Translations under genes and position numbers: made by a program
In this document: piece by piece, positions 23,230-31,413 of the stretch
Layout: each line of letters starts with the position of its first letter
How positions within the stretch are numbered: position 1 is the stretch's first letter
DNA from: Deltaproteobacteria bacterium
GTDB taxonomy: Bacteria > Desulfobacterota > Desulfobaccia > Desulfobaccales > 0-14-0-80-60-11
Direction: 5' to 3'
Length of the DNA stretch: 47,272 nucleotides
Assembly: GCA_021813445.1 (NCBI GenBank)
Contig: JAKAKP010000049.1
Span: forward strand, 1-47,272
Notes under the pieces: model-generated
Databases searched by the model: none
Seen by the model: only the letters and a program-made list of their open reading frames with translations
Told to the model about the DNA's origin: nothing

Positions 23230-24096
23230 ATGCATCCCAAAATCGCGTTAATAGCCCGGGTGGGCGCGCATAAGACCTTCGAAGCCCTGGGGCTGAAGCC
23301 GGAGAAGACCGAGGTCTTTCCCACGCCCTACGGCGACAGCCGCCCCATCCATTTCTTCCGGCACCAGGGGCTGGAATTCGCGCTCCTTTCCCGCCACGGG
23401 GAGGCGGGTTACGACCTCTCCGCACCTTTTCTTAACCCCCGGGCCAATCTTTATGCCCTAAAATCCTTGGGCATACAAAAAATCCTGGCCTGGGTGGCCC
23501 CCGGGTCTTTGCGGGAGGAAATGGCCCCAGGCGATTTGGTGGTGCCCCACGACATCCTGGACGAAGGCCGGGGCGGGCCCCACACCTTTTTCCCCAATGT
23601 GGGCTGGGGCTTTATCCGCCATAACCCGGTCTTTTGCCCGGAGCTGCGAAGCGCCTTGATCTCCACCCTGCAAGGCGTTCCTTTTAAGGTACATTCTCAG
23701 GGTGTCTACGTGGCCACCATCGGCCCCAGGCTGGAGACCGCCGCGGAGATCAGGAAATTGCGCCTCCTGGGTGGGGATCTGGTGGGCCAGACCCTGGTGC
23801 CCGAAGTCTTCCTGGCCCGGGAGCTGGAATTCTGTTACGCCGCCCTCACCTATGTGGTGAATTACGCGGAGGGTCTCGTGGACCGGCCCTACCAGCCGGG
23901 CGTCTTGTTTGAAGGTCTGGCCACCCCGGAGGAAATGGCCCAAGTCGCCGCGGTGGAGCAAGCATTCCCCAATCTGCTGACAAAAGTTCTCACGGCCCTG
24001 GCGGCTGCGCCCCGGGCCTGCCCCTGCCCCCGCCTGCTGGAGCGTTACCGTCTGCGGGGGGATATTGGCGAGGATTGGCGCACATGGGTGAGATGA
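23230..24096 (+). CDS. MTAP/PNP family nucleoside phosphorylase, probably acting on futalosine
   Basis: A 288-aa member of the MTAP/purine nucleoside phosphorylase family in the MqnB position of the pathway. Family features: SRHG (Arg55-His56), PRAN (70-73), PGSLREEMAPGD, GPRLET (165-170) and TLVPEVFLARELE. Where adenine-specific MTAP has the base-binding TDYD, this protein has VNYA, with Asn211 replacing the Asp. Asn at this place is typical of enzymes for 6-oxopurines. That fits futalosine (a hypoxanthine nucleoside), the product of the neighbouring MqnX. The ATG at 23230 is preferred to a TTG inside the repeat. The stop overlaps the mqnX start (ATGA). Confidence 0.85.
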   Translation: MHPKIALIARVGAHKTFEALGLKPEKTEVFPTPYGDSRPIHFFRHQGLEFALLSRHGEAGYDLSAPFLNPRANLYALKSLGIQKILAWVAPGSLREEMAPGDLVVPHDILDEGRGGPHTFFPNVGWGFIRHNPVFCPELRSALISTLQGVPFKVHSQGVYVATIGPRLETAAEIRKLRLLGGDLVGQTLVPEVFLARELEFCYAALTYVVNYAEGLVDRPYQPGVLFEGLATPEEMAQVAAVEQAFPNLLTKVLTALAAAPRACPCPRLLERYRLRGDIGEDWRTWVR

Positions 24097-25304
24097 CCGC
24101 CCACCTCAGCCGCTGGGTGCTGCCGGTGAGCGCGCCGCCCATCCGGGACGGCGCGGTCCTGGTGGACGAGGGCCAGATCCGGGCGGTGGGGCCTGCCTCT
24201 GAAGTCCTCAAGGGCTTTCAAGGTAGCCTGCGCGATCACGGCACCGGGGCCATTCTCCCGGGCCTGGTCAATTGCCACACGCACCTGGAGTTTTCGGCCC
24301 TGGCCGGAAAGATCATGCCCCAGTTGCGCTGGGAGGACTGGCTGGAAATGAACCTGGCCGCGTCCGCCTCCCTGAGCCCCCGGGATAAAGAAGCGGGCAT
24401 CCTCCGGGGTCTGGCTGATCTGCACCGCTACGGCACCGCGCTGGTGGGCGACATCAGCAACACCGGGGATAGCCTGGCCCATCTCGCCGCTTCCCCTTTG
24501 GAGTACCGGCTTTTTTATGAATGCCTGGGTTTTAACCTCCTGGACCTGGGGCCGCTGGAAGAGGCCTTTCCCTTCTTTGCCACTTCCCAGGCCCGGGACG
24601 ACCTCAATATCTCCGCCGCGGCCCATGCGCCCTATTCCGTCTCGCCCGCACTGTTCCGGGCGGTGAGCCAATGGAATTCATGCCGCCGCCGCCCCCAAGC
24701 AGTGCATCTGGGTGAGTCGGCCGCGGAACTGGATTTCCTGGCCCGGGGGGATGGCTTTTTTAAGGACCTGCTGCAAACCCGGGGGCGCTGGGTCCCTGAT
24801 TTTACGCCGCCGGGGATGACGCCCGCGGCCTACCTGCAATCTCTGGGCTTTTTAGGCCCTGACACCCTGGCGGTGCACGGGACCCGGCTCGATGCCGGTG
24901 ACTGCCGGGTACTGGCCCGCAGCCGCACCTGGGTGATTCTCTGCCCCCGGGCTAACACCTTTACCGGCGGGGGCTCGCCGCCAGTGGCGGAGTTGCTGCA
25001 AGCCGGCGTCTCCCTGGCCCTGGGCACCGACTCCCTGGCTGGCAACTACGACTTGAATCTCTTCGGAGAGATGCTGTGGCTTTACCGTCACTATCCCCAA
25101 TACCCCGGAGACCTCTGGCTCTACCTGGGAACCCTTCAGGGAGCCCAGGCCTTGCACCGGCATCAGGACCTGGGCTCCCTGGAGCCCGGGAAGAAAGCGG
25201 CTTTGGGTTTTATCCCCCTGTCCGGGAGGCAAGACTTCTGGGAGGAGCTTTATCTGAACGGCGCGGCTGGGGAATGGCAGTGGCTTGATGGGTTTTCGCT
25301 TTGA
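24093..25304 (+). CDS. mqnX: Aminodeoxyfutalosine deaminase (amidohydrolase family)
   Basis: An amidohydrolase of the SAH/MTA deaminase group. Metal and catalytic residues are visible: CHTH (His62, His64), HLGES (His205, Glu208), VHGTRL (His261) and GTDSLA (Asp312). In this cluster the likely reaction is 6-amino-6-deoxyfutalosine to futalosine. Its ATG overlaps the upstream stop as ATGA, indicating coupling; an in-frame ATG at 24084 is an alternative. 403 aa. Confidence 0.87.
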   Translation: MTAHLSRWVLPVSAPPIRDGAVLVDEGQIRAVGPASEVLKGFQGSLRDHGTGAILPGLVNCHTHLEFSALAGKIMPQLRWEDWLEMNLAASASLSPRDKEAGILRGLADLHRYGTALVGDISNTGDSLAHLAASPLEYRLFYECLGFNLLDLGPLEEAFPFFATSQARDDLNISAAAHAPYSVSPALFRAVSQWNSCRRRPQAVHLGESAAELDFLARGDGFFKDLLQTRGRWVPDFTPPGMTPAAYLQSLGFLGPDTLAVHGTRLDAGDCRVLARSRTWVILCPRANTFTGGGSPPVAELLQAGVSLALGTDSLAGNYDLNLFGEMLWLYRHYPQYPGDLWLYLGTLQGAQALHRHQDLGSLEPGKKAALGFIPLSGRQDFWEELYLNGAAGEWQWLDGFSL

Positions 25305-25319
25305 AAACTCTCTAAAAAC

Positions 25320-25403
25320 TCCCCCCTTTGCAAAAGGGGGGATGGGGGGGATTTGGTAGGCCTCCCAAAATCCCCTTAAATCCCCCTTTTTCAAAGGGGG
25401 ACT
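25320..25403. repeat. Nested palindrome, CCCCCTTT/AAAGGGGG family (copy 3)
   Basis: CCCCCCTTTGCAAAAGGGGG with GGGGGGGATTTGG on the left, then CCAAAATCCCCTTAAATCCCC and CCCTTTTTCAAAGGGGG on the right. It fills most of the spacer between mqnX and mqnA. Confidence 0.8.
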
Positions 25404-25528
25404 TAAAGACAACTGCCGGAATAAGCTATTCCGGATGAATAATGGTGAAATGATTTTAGGGGGGATGGCCGAAGCTGGTGTGACGGCCGTTTTATATGAC
25501 CATCTCCCAAAATTGATCGAGGTTGGCT

Positions 25529-26353
25529 ATGACCGGGAAAATTCGTTTCGGCAGGATTCAGTACCTCAATGTGCTGCCCATTTATTATGCCCTGGAAAAC
25601 CTCTTTAGCGAGAATGGCTTTGAGTTGGTGTCCGGGACGCCCGCGGAGCTGAACGCACGCATGCGGCAGAACCAGGTGGACGCGGGTTCCATCTCGGCCA
25701 TGGAGTATGGCAGCCGTCCGCAGGATTACCTGCTGTTGCCTAACCTGTCCATCAGTTCCCGGGGGCCGGTCCGGAGTGTATTGCTGTGCAGCCGGGTCCC
25801 GGCCGCCGCCTTGGATGGCCGGCCGGTGCTGCTCAGCGCCCATTCCGCCAGCGGGGCCGCGCTTCTCAAGGTCTTGATGACTGAACTCTACGGCGCCAAG
25901 CCGATTTACCGGCAGGGCCCGGTAAGCGCCGCCGAGGGCACCGAATATGACGGCGTCTTGGCCATCGGCGATGAAGCGCTGCAACTGCAGGCCCAGGGAA
26001 CCTGGCCCCATATTTTGGACCTGGGCGCGGCCTGGCAGGAATTGAGCAGCCTCCCCTTTGTCTTCGGGGTGTGGGCGGTGCGCCGGGATTATGCCGCGGC
26101 CTGGCCGGAGAAGACCGCGGCCATGCACCGGCTCCTGCTTCGCTCCCGGGATTGGGGGCTCGGGGCCCTGCCGGAGTTGAGTCGGTTGGCCGCGGCCAGC
26201 CTTAGACGCCCGGTCTCCCAGCTTTTGTCCTACTTTCAGCAACTGGATTATTCCCTGGGTCCGGAGCATGAAAAGGGGCTGCTTACTTTCTTTACCCATC
26301 TGCATAACCTGGGAGAACTTGCAGAAATACCGGAACTGGCTTATTTTCAATAA
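25529..26353 (+). CDS. mqnA: Chorismate dehydratase MqnA
   Basis: MqnA makes 3-[(1-carboxyvinyl)oxy]benzoate from chorismate, the first futalosine-pathway step. It has a periplasmic-binding-protein-like fold. The start GKIRFGRIQYLNVLPIYYAL, then DAGSISAMEYG and LPFVFGVWAVRRDY, are characteristic. 274 aa. The ATG at 25529 is used; a TTG lies two codons upstream. A lone ATGACC half-site at about 25496 is the only hint of the TetR operator here. It is followed by the UbiD-type gene after 31 bases. Confidence 0.93.
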   Translation: MTGKIRFGRIQYLNVLPIYYALENLFSENGFELVSGTPAELNARMRQNQVDAGSISAMEYGSRPQDYLLLPNLSISSRGPVRSVLLCSRVPAAALDGRPVLLSAHSASGAALLKVLMTELYGAKPIYRQGPVSAAEGTEYDGVLAIGDEALQLQAQGTWPHILDLGAAWQELSSLPFVFGVWAVRRDYAAAWPEKTAAMHRLLLRSRDWGLGALPELSRLAAASLRRPVSQLLSYFQQLDYSLGPEHEKGLLTFFTHLHNLGELAEIPELAYFQ

Positions 26354-26384
26354 CAAGCTGACAGCTATCCTCGAAGAGGTTTCC

Positions 26385-27830
26385 ATGGGATATCAAAATC
26401 TGCAGGAGTTCATCCGCCGCTTGGAACGATCTGGGGAATTGGTGCGCATCAAAGAACCGGTGAGTCCCTATCTGGAGATCACGGAAATTACCGACCGGGT
26501 ATGTAAAGCCGGGGGTCCGGCCCTGCTTTTTGAGAACGTACCGGGCTATGACCTGCCGGTATTGATGAACGCCTTCGGTTCCATGACGCGCATGTGCCTC
26601 TCCCTGGAAGTGGACTCCCTGGATGATATTGCCGCGGAGCTGCTCTCCTTTATGGAGGCCGAAGCCAATACCTTGATGAAGAAGCTGCAGCTCCTCCCCA
26701 AGCTGGCGCGGCTGGGCCGGATGTTCCCCAAAACCGTGTCCAAGGCCCCGTGCCAGGAGGTGGTATTTACCGGCAACCAGGTGGACCTCAGGAGATTGCC
26801 GGTCCTCACCTGCTGGCCCGAGGACGGCGGGCCTTTCATCACTTTGCCCGCGGTTTTCACCCACCACCCGGAGACCGGCAAGCGCAACGTGGGCATGTAC
26901 CGCCTCCAGGTCTATGACACCTGCACCACCGGCATGCACTGGCACCGGCACAAAGGCGGGGCCCAGCACTACCGGGTGGCGGAGGCCAGGGGGGATATCC
27001 TCCCCGCAGCCGTGGCCATCGGCCCCGACCCCGCAGTTACCTATGCGGCCACCGCGCCCTTGCCGGAAGACATCGATGAAATCGTCTTTGCCGGGTTTTT
27101 GCGGGGAGAGCCGGTGGAGATGGTCAACTGCCTCACCCAGCCGGTCATGGTGCCCGCAGAAAGCCAGATCGTCTTGGAAGGATACGTGGCCCCCGGAGAA
27201 CGCCGCCGGGAAGGCCCCTTCGGTGATCATACCGGGTATTATTCCCTGGCCGATGATTATCCGGTGTTCCATGTCACCGCACTGACGCAGCGCCGGGAGG
27301 CCGTGTACCCGGCCACCATCGTCGGGCGGCCCCCCATGGAGGACTGCTTTATCGCCAAGGCCACGGAGCGCATCTTCTTACCCTTGATGAAAAAGACCCT
27401 GCCGGAAATCGTGGACCTCAACCTGCCGGTGGAAGGGGTCTTTCATAACCTGGCCTTTGTGAGCATCGACAAACGCTACCCGGGCCATGCCCGCAAGGTG
27501 ATGCACGCCCTCTGGGGTCTGGGACAGATGATGTTCACCAAGATGATCGTCGTCTTTGACCGGGAGGTGGACGTCCAGGACCTGTCCCAGGTGCTTTGGC
27601 GCCTGGGCAATAATGTGGACCCCAAGCGGGACGTGGTTTTCGCCGAGGGGCCGGTGGACGTGCTGGACCATGCCTCTCCCTTGCCCCATTACGGTTCCAA
27701 GATGGGCATCGACGCCACCCGCAAGTGGCCGGAGGAGGGTTTTACCCGGGAATGGCCCCCGGTCATCGATATGGACCCGGAAGTCAAACGCAAGGTGGAT
27801 GAACTGTGGCCGAAGCTGGGACTGGTATGA
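26385..27830 (+). CDS. UbiD family prenylated-FMN-dependent decarboxylase
   Basis: UbiD enzymes decarboxylate aromatic or unsaturated acids with prenylated FMN. In futalosine clusters the homologue (called MqnL by some) is proposed to remove the carboxylate of the naphthoate. Visible are GMYRLQVYDTCTTGMHWHRH, IGPDPAVTYAATAPLPEDID, and the catalytic-region EGYVAPGERRREGPFGDHTG. The start MGYQNLQEFIRRLE is family-like. 481 aa from the ATG at 26385. The next gene overlaps it as ATGA and encodes the matching cofactor synthase. Confidence 0.92.
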   Translation: MGYQNLQEFIRRLERSGELVRIKEPVSPYLEITEITDRVCKAGGPALLFENVPGYDLPVLMNAFGSMTRMCLSLEVDSLDDIAAELLSFMEAEANTLMKKLQLLPKLARLGRMFPKTVSKAPCQEVVFTGNQVDLRRLPVLTCWPEDGGPFITLPAVFTHHPETGKRNVGMYRLQVYDTCTTGMHWHRHKGGAQHYRVAEARGDILPAAVAIGPDPAVTYAATAPLPEDIDEIVFAGFLRGEPVEMVNCLTQPVMVPAESQIVLEGYVAPGERRREGPFGDHTGYYSLADDYPVFHVTALTQRREAVYPATIVGRPPMEDCFIAKATERIFLPLMKKTLPEIVDLNLPVEGVFHNLAFVSIDKRYPGHARKVMHALWGLGQMMFTKMIVVFDREVDVQDLSQVLWRLGNNVDPKRDVVFAEGPVDVLDHASPLPHYGSKMGIDATRKWPEEGFTREWPPVIDMDPEVKRKVDELWPKLGLV

Positions 27831-28387
27831 ACCGTTACGTGGTGGCCATCACCGGGGCTTCCGGCATGATCTACGCCCGGGAGTTGCTAAATTATTTCGC
27901 CACCCGGCCGGATCTGGAATTGCACGCGGTCATCTCCTCTGCCGGAGAGCAAGTGCTCTCCCTGGAATTGGGGCTGACCCCGCAAGCCCTGGCCCCTCGG
28001 GCCATCTGGCATAAAGTGGACGACTTCACCTCGCCCCTGGCCAGCGGCTCTTTCCGGGCCCGGGCCATGGTGGTCATTCCCTGCACCATGGGCTCTCTGG
28101 GGGCCATTGCCCAGGGGGTGGGCCGCCACTTGATCCACCGGGCCGGGGAGGTCTTTTTGAAGGAAAAGCGGCCCCTGATCCTGGTGGTCCGGGAAACCCC
28201 GCTGAGCCTCATCCATTTGCAAAACCTGGCCCGGGCCGCGACCGCAGGGGCCACCATCTTCCCTGCCTGTCCCGGTTTCTACCACCGCCCCCAGACCCTG
28301 GAGGAACTGGCCCGGCAACTGGTGGGCCGCATCCTGGACCACCTGGGCCTGGAGCATCATTTAAGCCCGCGTTGGGGAGAAAAATGA
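27827..28387 (+). CDS. ubiX: UbiX family flavin prenyltransferase
   Basis: UbiX prenylates FMN to make the UbiD cofactor. The 186-aa protein shows VVAITGASGMIYAREL at the N-terminus, VVIPCTMGSLGAIAQG, and LILVVRETPLSLIHLQNL near the C-terminal half, all canonical. It overlaps the UbiD-type gene by 4 bases, which supports joint function. Some authors use the name MqnM for this role in futalosine clusters. Confidence 0.96.
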   Translation: MNRYVVAITGASGMIYARELLNYFATRPDLELHAVISSAGEQVLSLELGLTPQALAPRAIWHKVDDFTSPLASGSFRARAMVVIPCTMGSLGAIAQGVGRHLIHRAGEVFLKEKRPLILVVRETPLSLIHLQNLARAATAGATIFPACPGFYHRPQTLEELARQLVGRILDHLGLEHHLSPRWGEK

Positions 28388-28518
28388 TTCACCACAGAGA
28401 CACGGAGAACACAGAGCTGCACAGAGAAATGACTAATCATGGTCCCGGCGCCGCCGGGACCATGATTAATGATTTTTTTTTCTGTGATTCTCTGTGCCCT
28501 CTGTGCCTCTGTGGTGAA
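28388..28518. repeat. Nested inverted repeat between ubiX and the UbiA-type gene
   Basis: Outer arms TTCACCACAGAGACACGGAG (28388-28407) and CTCTGTGCCTCTGTGGTGAA (28499-28518) pair with two mismatches. Inside is a perfect 16-bp stem TAATCATGGTCCCGGC / GCCGGGACCATGATTA with a 3-base loop (28434-28468). In RNA the whole spacer would fold into one long structure. Confidence 0.9.
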
Positions 28519-28536
28519 GTCTTTTAAAGGCGTTCC

Positions 28537-29397
28537 ATGCAGCAATTTTTGCGAAATATTGGGGAAATACTGGAGATGATCAAGATCGGCCACAGCGTCC
28601 TGGCGCTGCCCTTTGCCTTCATGGGGGCCATGCTCGCGGCCCGGGGCTGGCCGGACTGGAGAACCTCTTTCTTCATTCTGCTGGCCATGGTGGCGGCCCG
28701 CAGTGCGGCCATGGCCTTCAACCGCCTGGTAGATGCCCCCTTCGATGCCGCCAATCCCCGGACCGCCAGCCGCTCTCTACCTCAAGGGCGGCTGAAAATG
28801 AAGGCGGTGCTGGTGTTTGTAGTGCTGAGCAGCCTGATTTTTATCGGGGCCGCAAGCCAGCTCAATCGGGTTTGCCTGGCCCTCTCTCCCCTGGCCCTGG
28901 CGGTGATTTTGGGTTACTCCCTCACCAAGAGGTTCACTGCCGCCACCCATTTTATTCTGGGCCTGGGCTTGGGTCTGGCCCCTGTGGGGGGGTGGCTGGC
29001 GGTCAGGGGCGACTTGAGCCTGCAGGTTCTGGTGCTGGCGCTGTCCGTGCTTTTCTGGGTAGCGGGTTTTGATATTCTTTACGCCCTCCAGGACGAGGAG
29101 TTTGACCGGCAGACAGGTCTCCATTCCCTGCCGGTCCAGTTTGGCTCCCTTCAGGCCCGGCGCCTGGCCGCCGGGTGCCACCTGGCTGCGGCTGGCGGTT
29201 TTTTGCTCACCGGCTACCTGGCAGGACTGCAAGGTATCTATACCCTGGCGGCACTTTTGGGGGCTATACTCCTGGCCGGCCAGCACTTGGTTCTTTTCAT
29301 GCGTGGCCCCCTCCGTCTGCCCCCGGCTTTTTTTACCCTTAATGGTCTGGTGGGTATTGGTTTGAGCCTGGCTACCTGGCTCAGTCTGATTTCCTAA
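28537..29397 (+). CDS. UbiA family prenyltransferase (menaquinone, MqnP-type)
   Basis: An integral-membrane prenyltransferase, most likely attaching the polyprenyl chain to the naphthoquinone precursor (MqnP role). The first Asp-rich motif is NRLVDAPFDAANPRTASR and the second is YALQDEEFDRQTGLHSLP. Between them are about eight or nine membrane segments. 286 aa is normal. The assignment to menaquinone rather than heme or ubiquinone rests on its place after mqnA-ubiD-ubiX. Confidence 0.92.
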   Translation: MQQFLRNIGEILEMIKIGHSVLALPFAFMGAMLAARGWPDWRTSFFILLAMVAARSAAMAFNRLVDAPFDAANPRTASRSLPQGRLKMKAVLVFVVLSSLIFIGAASQLNRVCLALSPLALAVILGYSLTKRFTAATHFILGLGLGLAPVGGWLAVRGDLSLQVLVLALSVLFWVAGFDILYALQDEEFDRQTGLHSLPVQFGSLQARRLAAGCHLAAAGGFLLTGYLAGLQGIYTLAALLGAILLAGQHLVLFMRGPLRLPPAFFTLNGLVGIGLSLATWLSLIS

Positions 29398-29433
29398 ACT
29401 TTGTTCTTTTTTCTGCCGAAGATAATTTTATCC

Positions 29434-29463
29434 TTGACAAAAAAAAAGCCCGGCGCTTAAAAT
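29434..29463 (+). promoter_or_regulatory. Consensus-like promoter upstream of the outer-membrane protein gene
   Basis: TTGACA at 29434-29439 and TAAAAT at 29458-29463 are separated by 18 bases. Transcription would start about 125 bases before the ATG at 29594, leaving a long 5' leader with a GGGGGGAT-type ribosome-binding site. Confidence 0.65.
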
Positions 29464-29593
29464 GGGGGTGCCTTGAAAAGGGAGAAAGGATTGGTCTTGA
29501 AAAATTTAGAAAGGAGGTATATGGGGGAACTGTAAATAGGGTTAATTCAAGACCGAAATCAAACTCTTCAAATGATTAAGGGGGGATAATCTA

Positions 29594-30427
29594 ATGAAAA
29601 AAACTTGTTTGCTTGCCGTTTTGGCTCTGGCAGCAGTCCTGCTGGTTGTGCCCATGGTGGCCCAGGCAGAGATGTACGTGGAAGGTTACGTCGGCGGAGG
29701 CTTTGCAGGCGACGTTGGAGACAACTCTGCTAGGCCCAAATTTACCGGTGGTGTCTTTAATGGTATTTATACGGTCGGCTCTCTGCCGGGCCATGCCCAG
29801 CCATATGTCCTCGGCGGCGTGAAGGTCGGCACCTGGTTTGTGAAAGAGGGCTTCCTGGGGTACAACTATCCCGACTGGATGAAGTATCTCGGATTTTACC
29901 TGGATTTTTGCTACCATCGCCTGTCCCTTAAAAACCAGAGTTTTGGCGTGGTCAATTACAACGCTAACGGCACTGTTAACTCAGCGGGTAATGACGAATT
30001 CAAGACCGACGGCTCGGCGGCTACCCTGGCTTTTATGTTCGCCGCCCGGTACGGTTTCTTTCAGGACAGCGAGGTGCCCTTTGGACGGTTGCAGCCCTAT
30101 GTAGCCGTGGGCCCCGCCATCTTGTTTTCATCCCAGCAGCCGACTTTAAACTATATGAATAATCTTGCACCTGGTTTCATTGCCACCTCCACTACTTTCG
30201 GCTCCCGGAGTTCTGCGGACATCTGTCTCGCCGTGGATGCGGGCCTGCGTTACATGGCCCTCAAGAACGTCTCCATCGACGCTTCTTTCAAATACCGTTG
30301 GGCCAACCCCAGCTATAACTTCTCGGGCTCCTATGCTAATGGCCTCGCTTCAGGCCCTGTTTCCTTTACTTATAGCCCGACCTACAACCTGTTCAGCTTC
30401 CAGCTGGGTGCGGCGTACCACTTCTAA
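29594..30427 (+). CDS. Predicted outer-membrane beta-barrel protein
   Basis: The start MKKTCLLAVLALAAVLLVVP with MVAQA is a clear signal peptide. The mature part alternates hydrophobic and aromatic strands and ends in SFQLGAAYHF, with the C-terminal Phe expected for barrel insertion. Glycine-rich strand turns resemble the OmpA-like/OmpW-like small-barrel class. 277 aa. No specific function. It has its own promoter and a strong terminator, so it is a single-gene unit between the menaquinone and liv clusters. Confidence 0.85.
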   Translation: MKKTCLLAVLALAAVLLVVPMVAQAEMYVEGYVGGGFAGDVGDNSARPKFTGGVFNGIYTVGSLPGHAQPYVLGGVKVGTWFVKEGFLGYNYPDWMKYLGFYLDFCYHRLSLKNQSFGVVNYNANGTVNSAGNDEFKTDGSAATLAFMFAARYGFFQDSEVPFGRLQPYVAVGPAILFSSQQPTLNYMNNLAPGFIATSTTFGSRSSADICLAVDAGLRYMALKNVSIDASFKYRWANPSYNFSGSYANGLASGPVSFTYSPTYNLFSFQLGAAYHF

Positions 30428-30448
30428 GCTTAACCTGTGCTAATACAA

Positions 30449-30474
30449 AAGGCGGCCTCCGGGCCGCCTTTTTT
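30449..30474 (+). terminator. Rho-independent terminator after the outer-membrane protein gene
   Basis: AAGGCGGCC and GGCCGCCTT form a 9-bp GC-rich stem around TCCG, followed directly by TTTT. It lies 22 bases after the stop codon. Confidence 0.92.
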
Positions 30475-30548
30475 ATTGGCCCGGTTTTCCCTTACTCGCC
30501 AACGCCCTTGTCTCCCGATACCCAATTTGATATCTTGTGGAACGGCTT

Positions 30549-31412
30549 ATGTTCCTCCAGCAATTGCTCAATGGCCTGACCGCAGGTGCCGTGTATGCCC
30601 TGATCGCCCTGGGATACACCATGATCTATGGCATTCTGGGCCTCATCAACTTCGCCCAGGGGGAGATCTACATGTGCGGGGCCTTTGTCGCGGTCCTGCT
30701 CCTGGGCACCGGCCAGGTCAATTTTTATGTGGCCTTTGCCGGGGGCATGGCAGCCGCGGCCCTTTTGGGAGTGGTCTTAGAAAGGGTGGCCTTTCGGCCT
30801 TTGCGGGGGGCGCATCCCCTGGTTCCCTTGATCAGCGCCATCGGTGCTTCCATCTTTCTCCAGAGTCTGGCCCTCTTGCTCTTTGGCCCACTGGACCGGT
30901 CCTTCCCCATTCAGTTTTCTTTCAGCACCATCACCATTGCCGGATTGCCCGTATCCAGCCTCCAGGGGGCGATTCTGGGTGCGGCCCTGGGACTTATGGC
31001 CCTGCTGGTGATTTTTGTACGCTATACCAGATACGGCAAAGCCATCGTCGCCTGCGCTTTGGACCGGGATACGGCCCGGCTGATGGGCATTAATGTGGAC
31101 CGCATGGTGTCCCTCACCTTTTTCATCGGCTCCGCCCTGAGCGGCGCGGCCGGGATCATGATGGCCATTTACTACAATGCCACTTATCCCCGCATGGGCC
31201 TCCTGCCCGGGCTCAAGGCCTTCAGCGCCGCCGTCCTGGGGGGGGTGGGGTCCATCCCCGGGGCTATCTGCGGGGGCTTGCTGCTGGGGGTGGCGGAGAG
31301 CCTGGGCGCGGCTTATATCTCTTCAGGCTACAAGGACGCCTTTGCCTTTGCGATCCTGATCCTGGTATTGCTCATCAGGCCTAAAGGGATTCTGGGGGGC
31401 CGGGGAGACTGA
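30549..31412 (+). CDS. livH: Branched-chain amino acid type ABC transporter permease LivH
   Basis: One of two membrane subunits of a HAAT-family (LIV) importer. Characteristic are LTAGAVYALIALGYTMIYGI, NFAQGEIYMCGAF, and the EAA-like region AFSAAVLGGVGSIPGA. About eight membrane segments. The ATG at 30549 or an in-frame GTG at 30537 could be the start; neither has a strong ribosome-binding site. It is followed by livM after 1 base. No substrate-binding protein gene (livK) is found nearby. Confidence 0.93.
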   Translation: MFLQQLLNGLTAGAVYALIALGYTMIYGILGLINFAQGEIYMCGAFVAVLLLGTGQVNFYVAFAGGMAAAALLGVVLERVAFRPLRGAHPLVPLISAIGASIFLQSLALLLFGPLDRSFPIQFSFSTITIAGLPVSSLQGAILGAALGLMALLVIFVRYTRYGKAIVACALDRDTARLMGINVDRMVSLTFFIGSALSGAAGIMMAIYYNATYPRMGLLPGLKAFSAAVLGGVGSIPGAICGGLLLGVAESLGAAYISSGYKDAFAFAILILVLLIRPKGILGGRGD

Positions 31413-31413
31413 G

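Noticed and set aside
25494-25501. A third TetR operator upstream of mqnA
   Set aside because: Only one half-site (ATGACC) is present and no GGTCAT follows at the right distance.
29464-29593. Riboswitch in the leader of the outer-membrane protein gene
   Set aside because: The leader is long, but no conserved aptamer-like pairing or terminator/anti-terminator pair could be seen.
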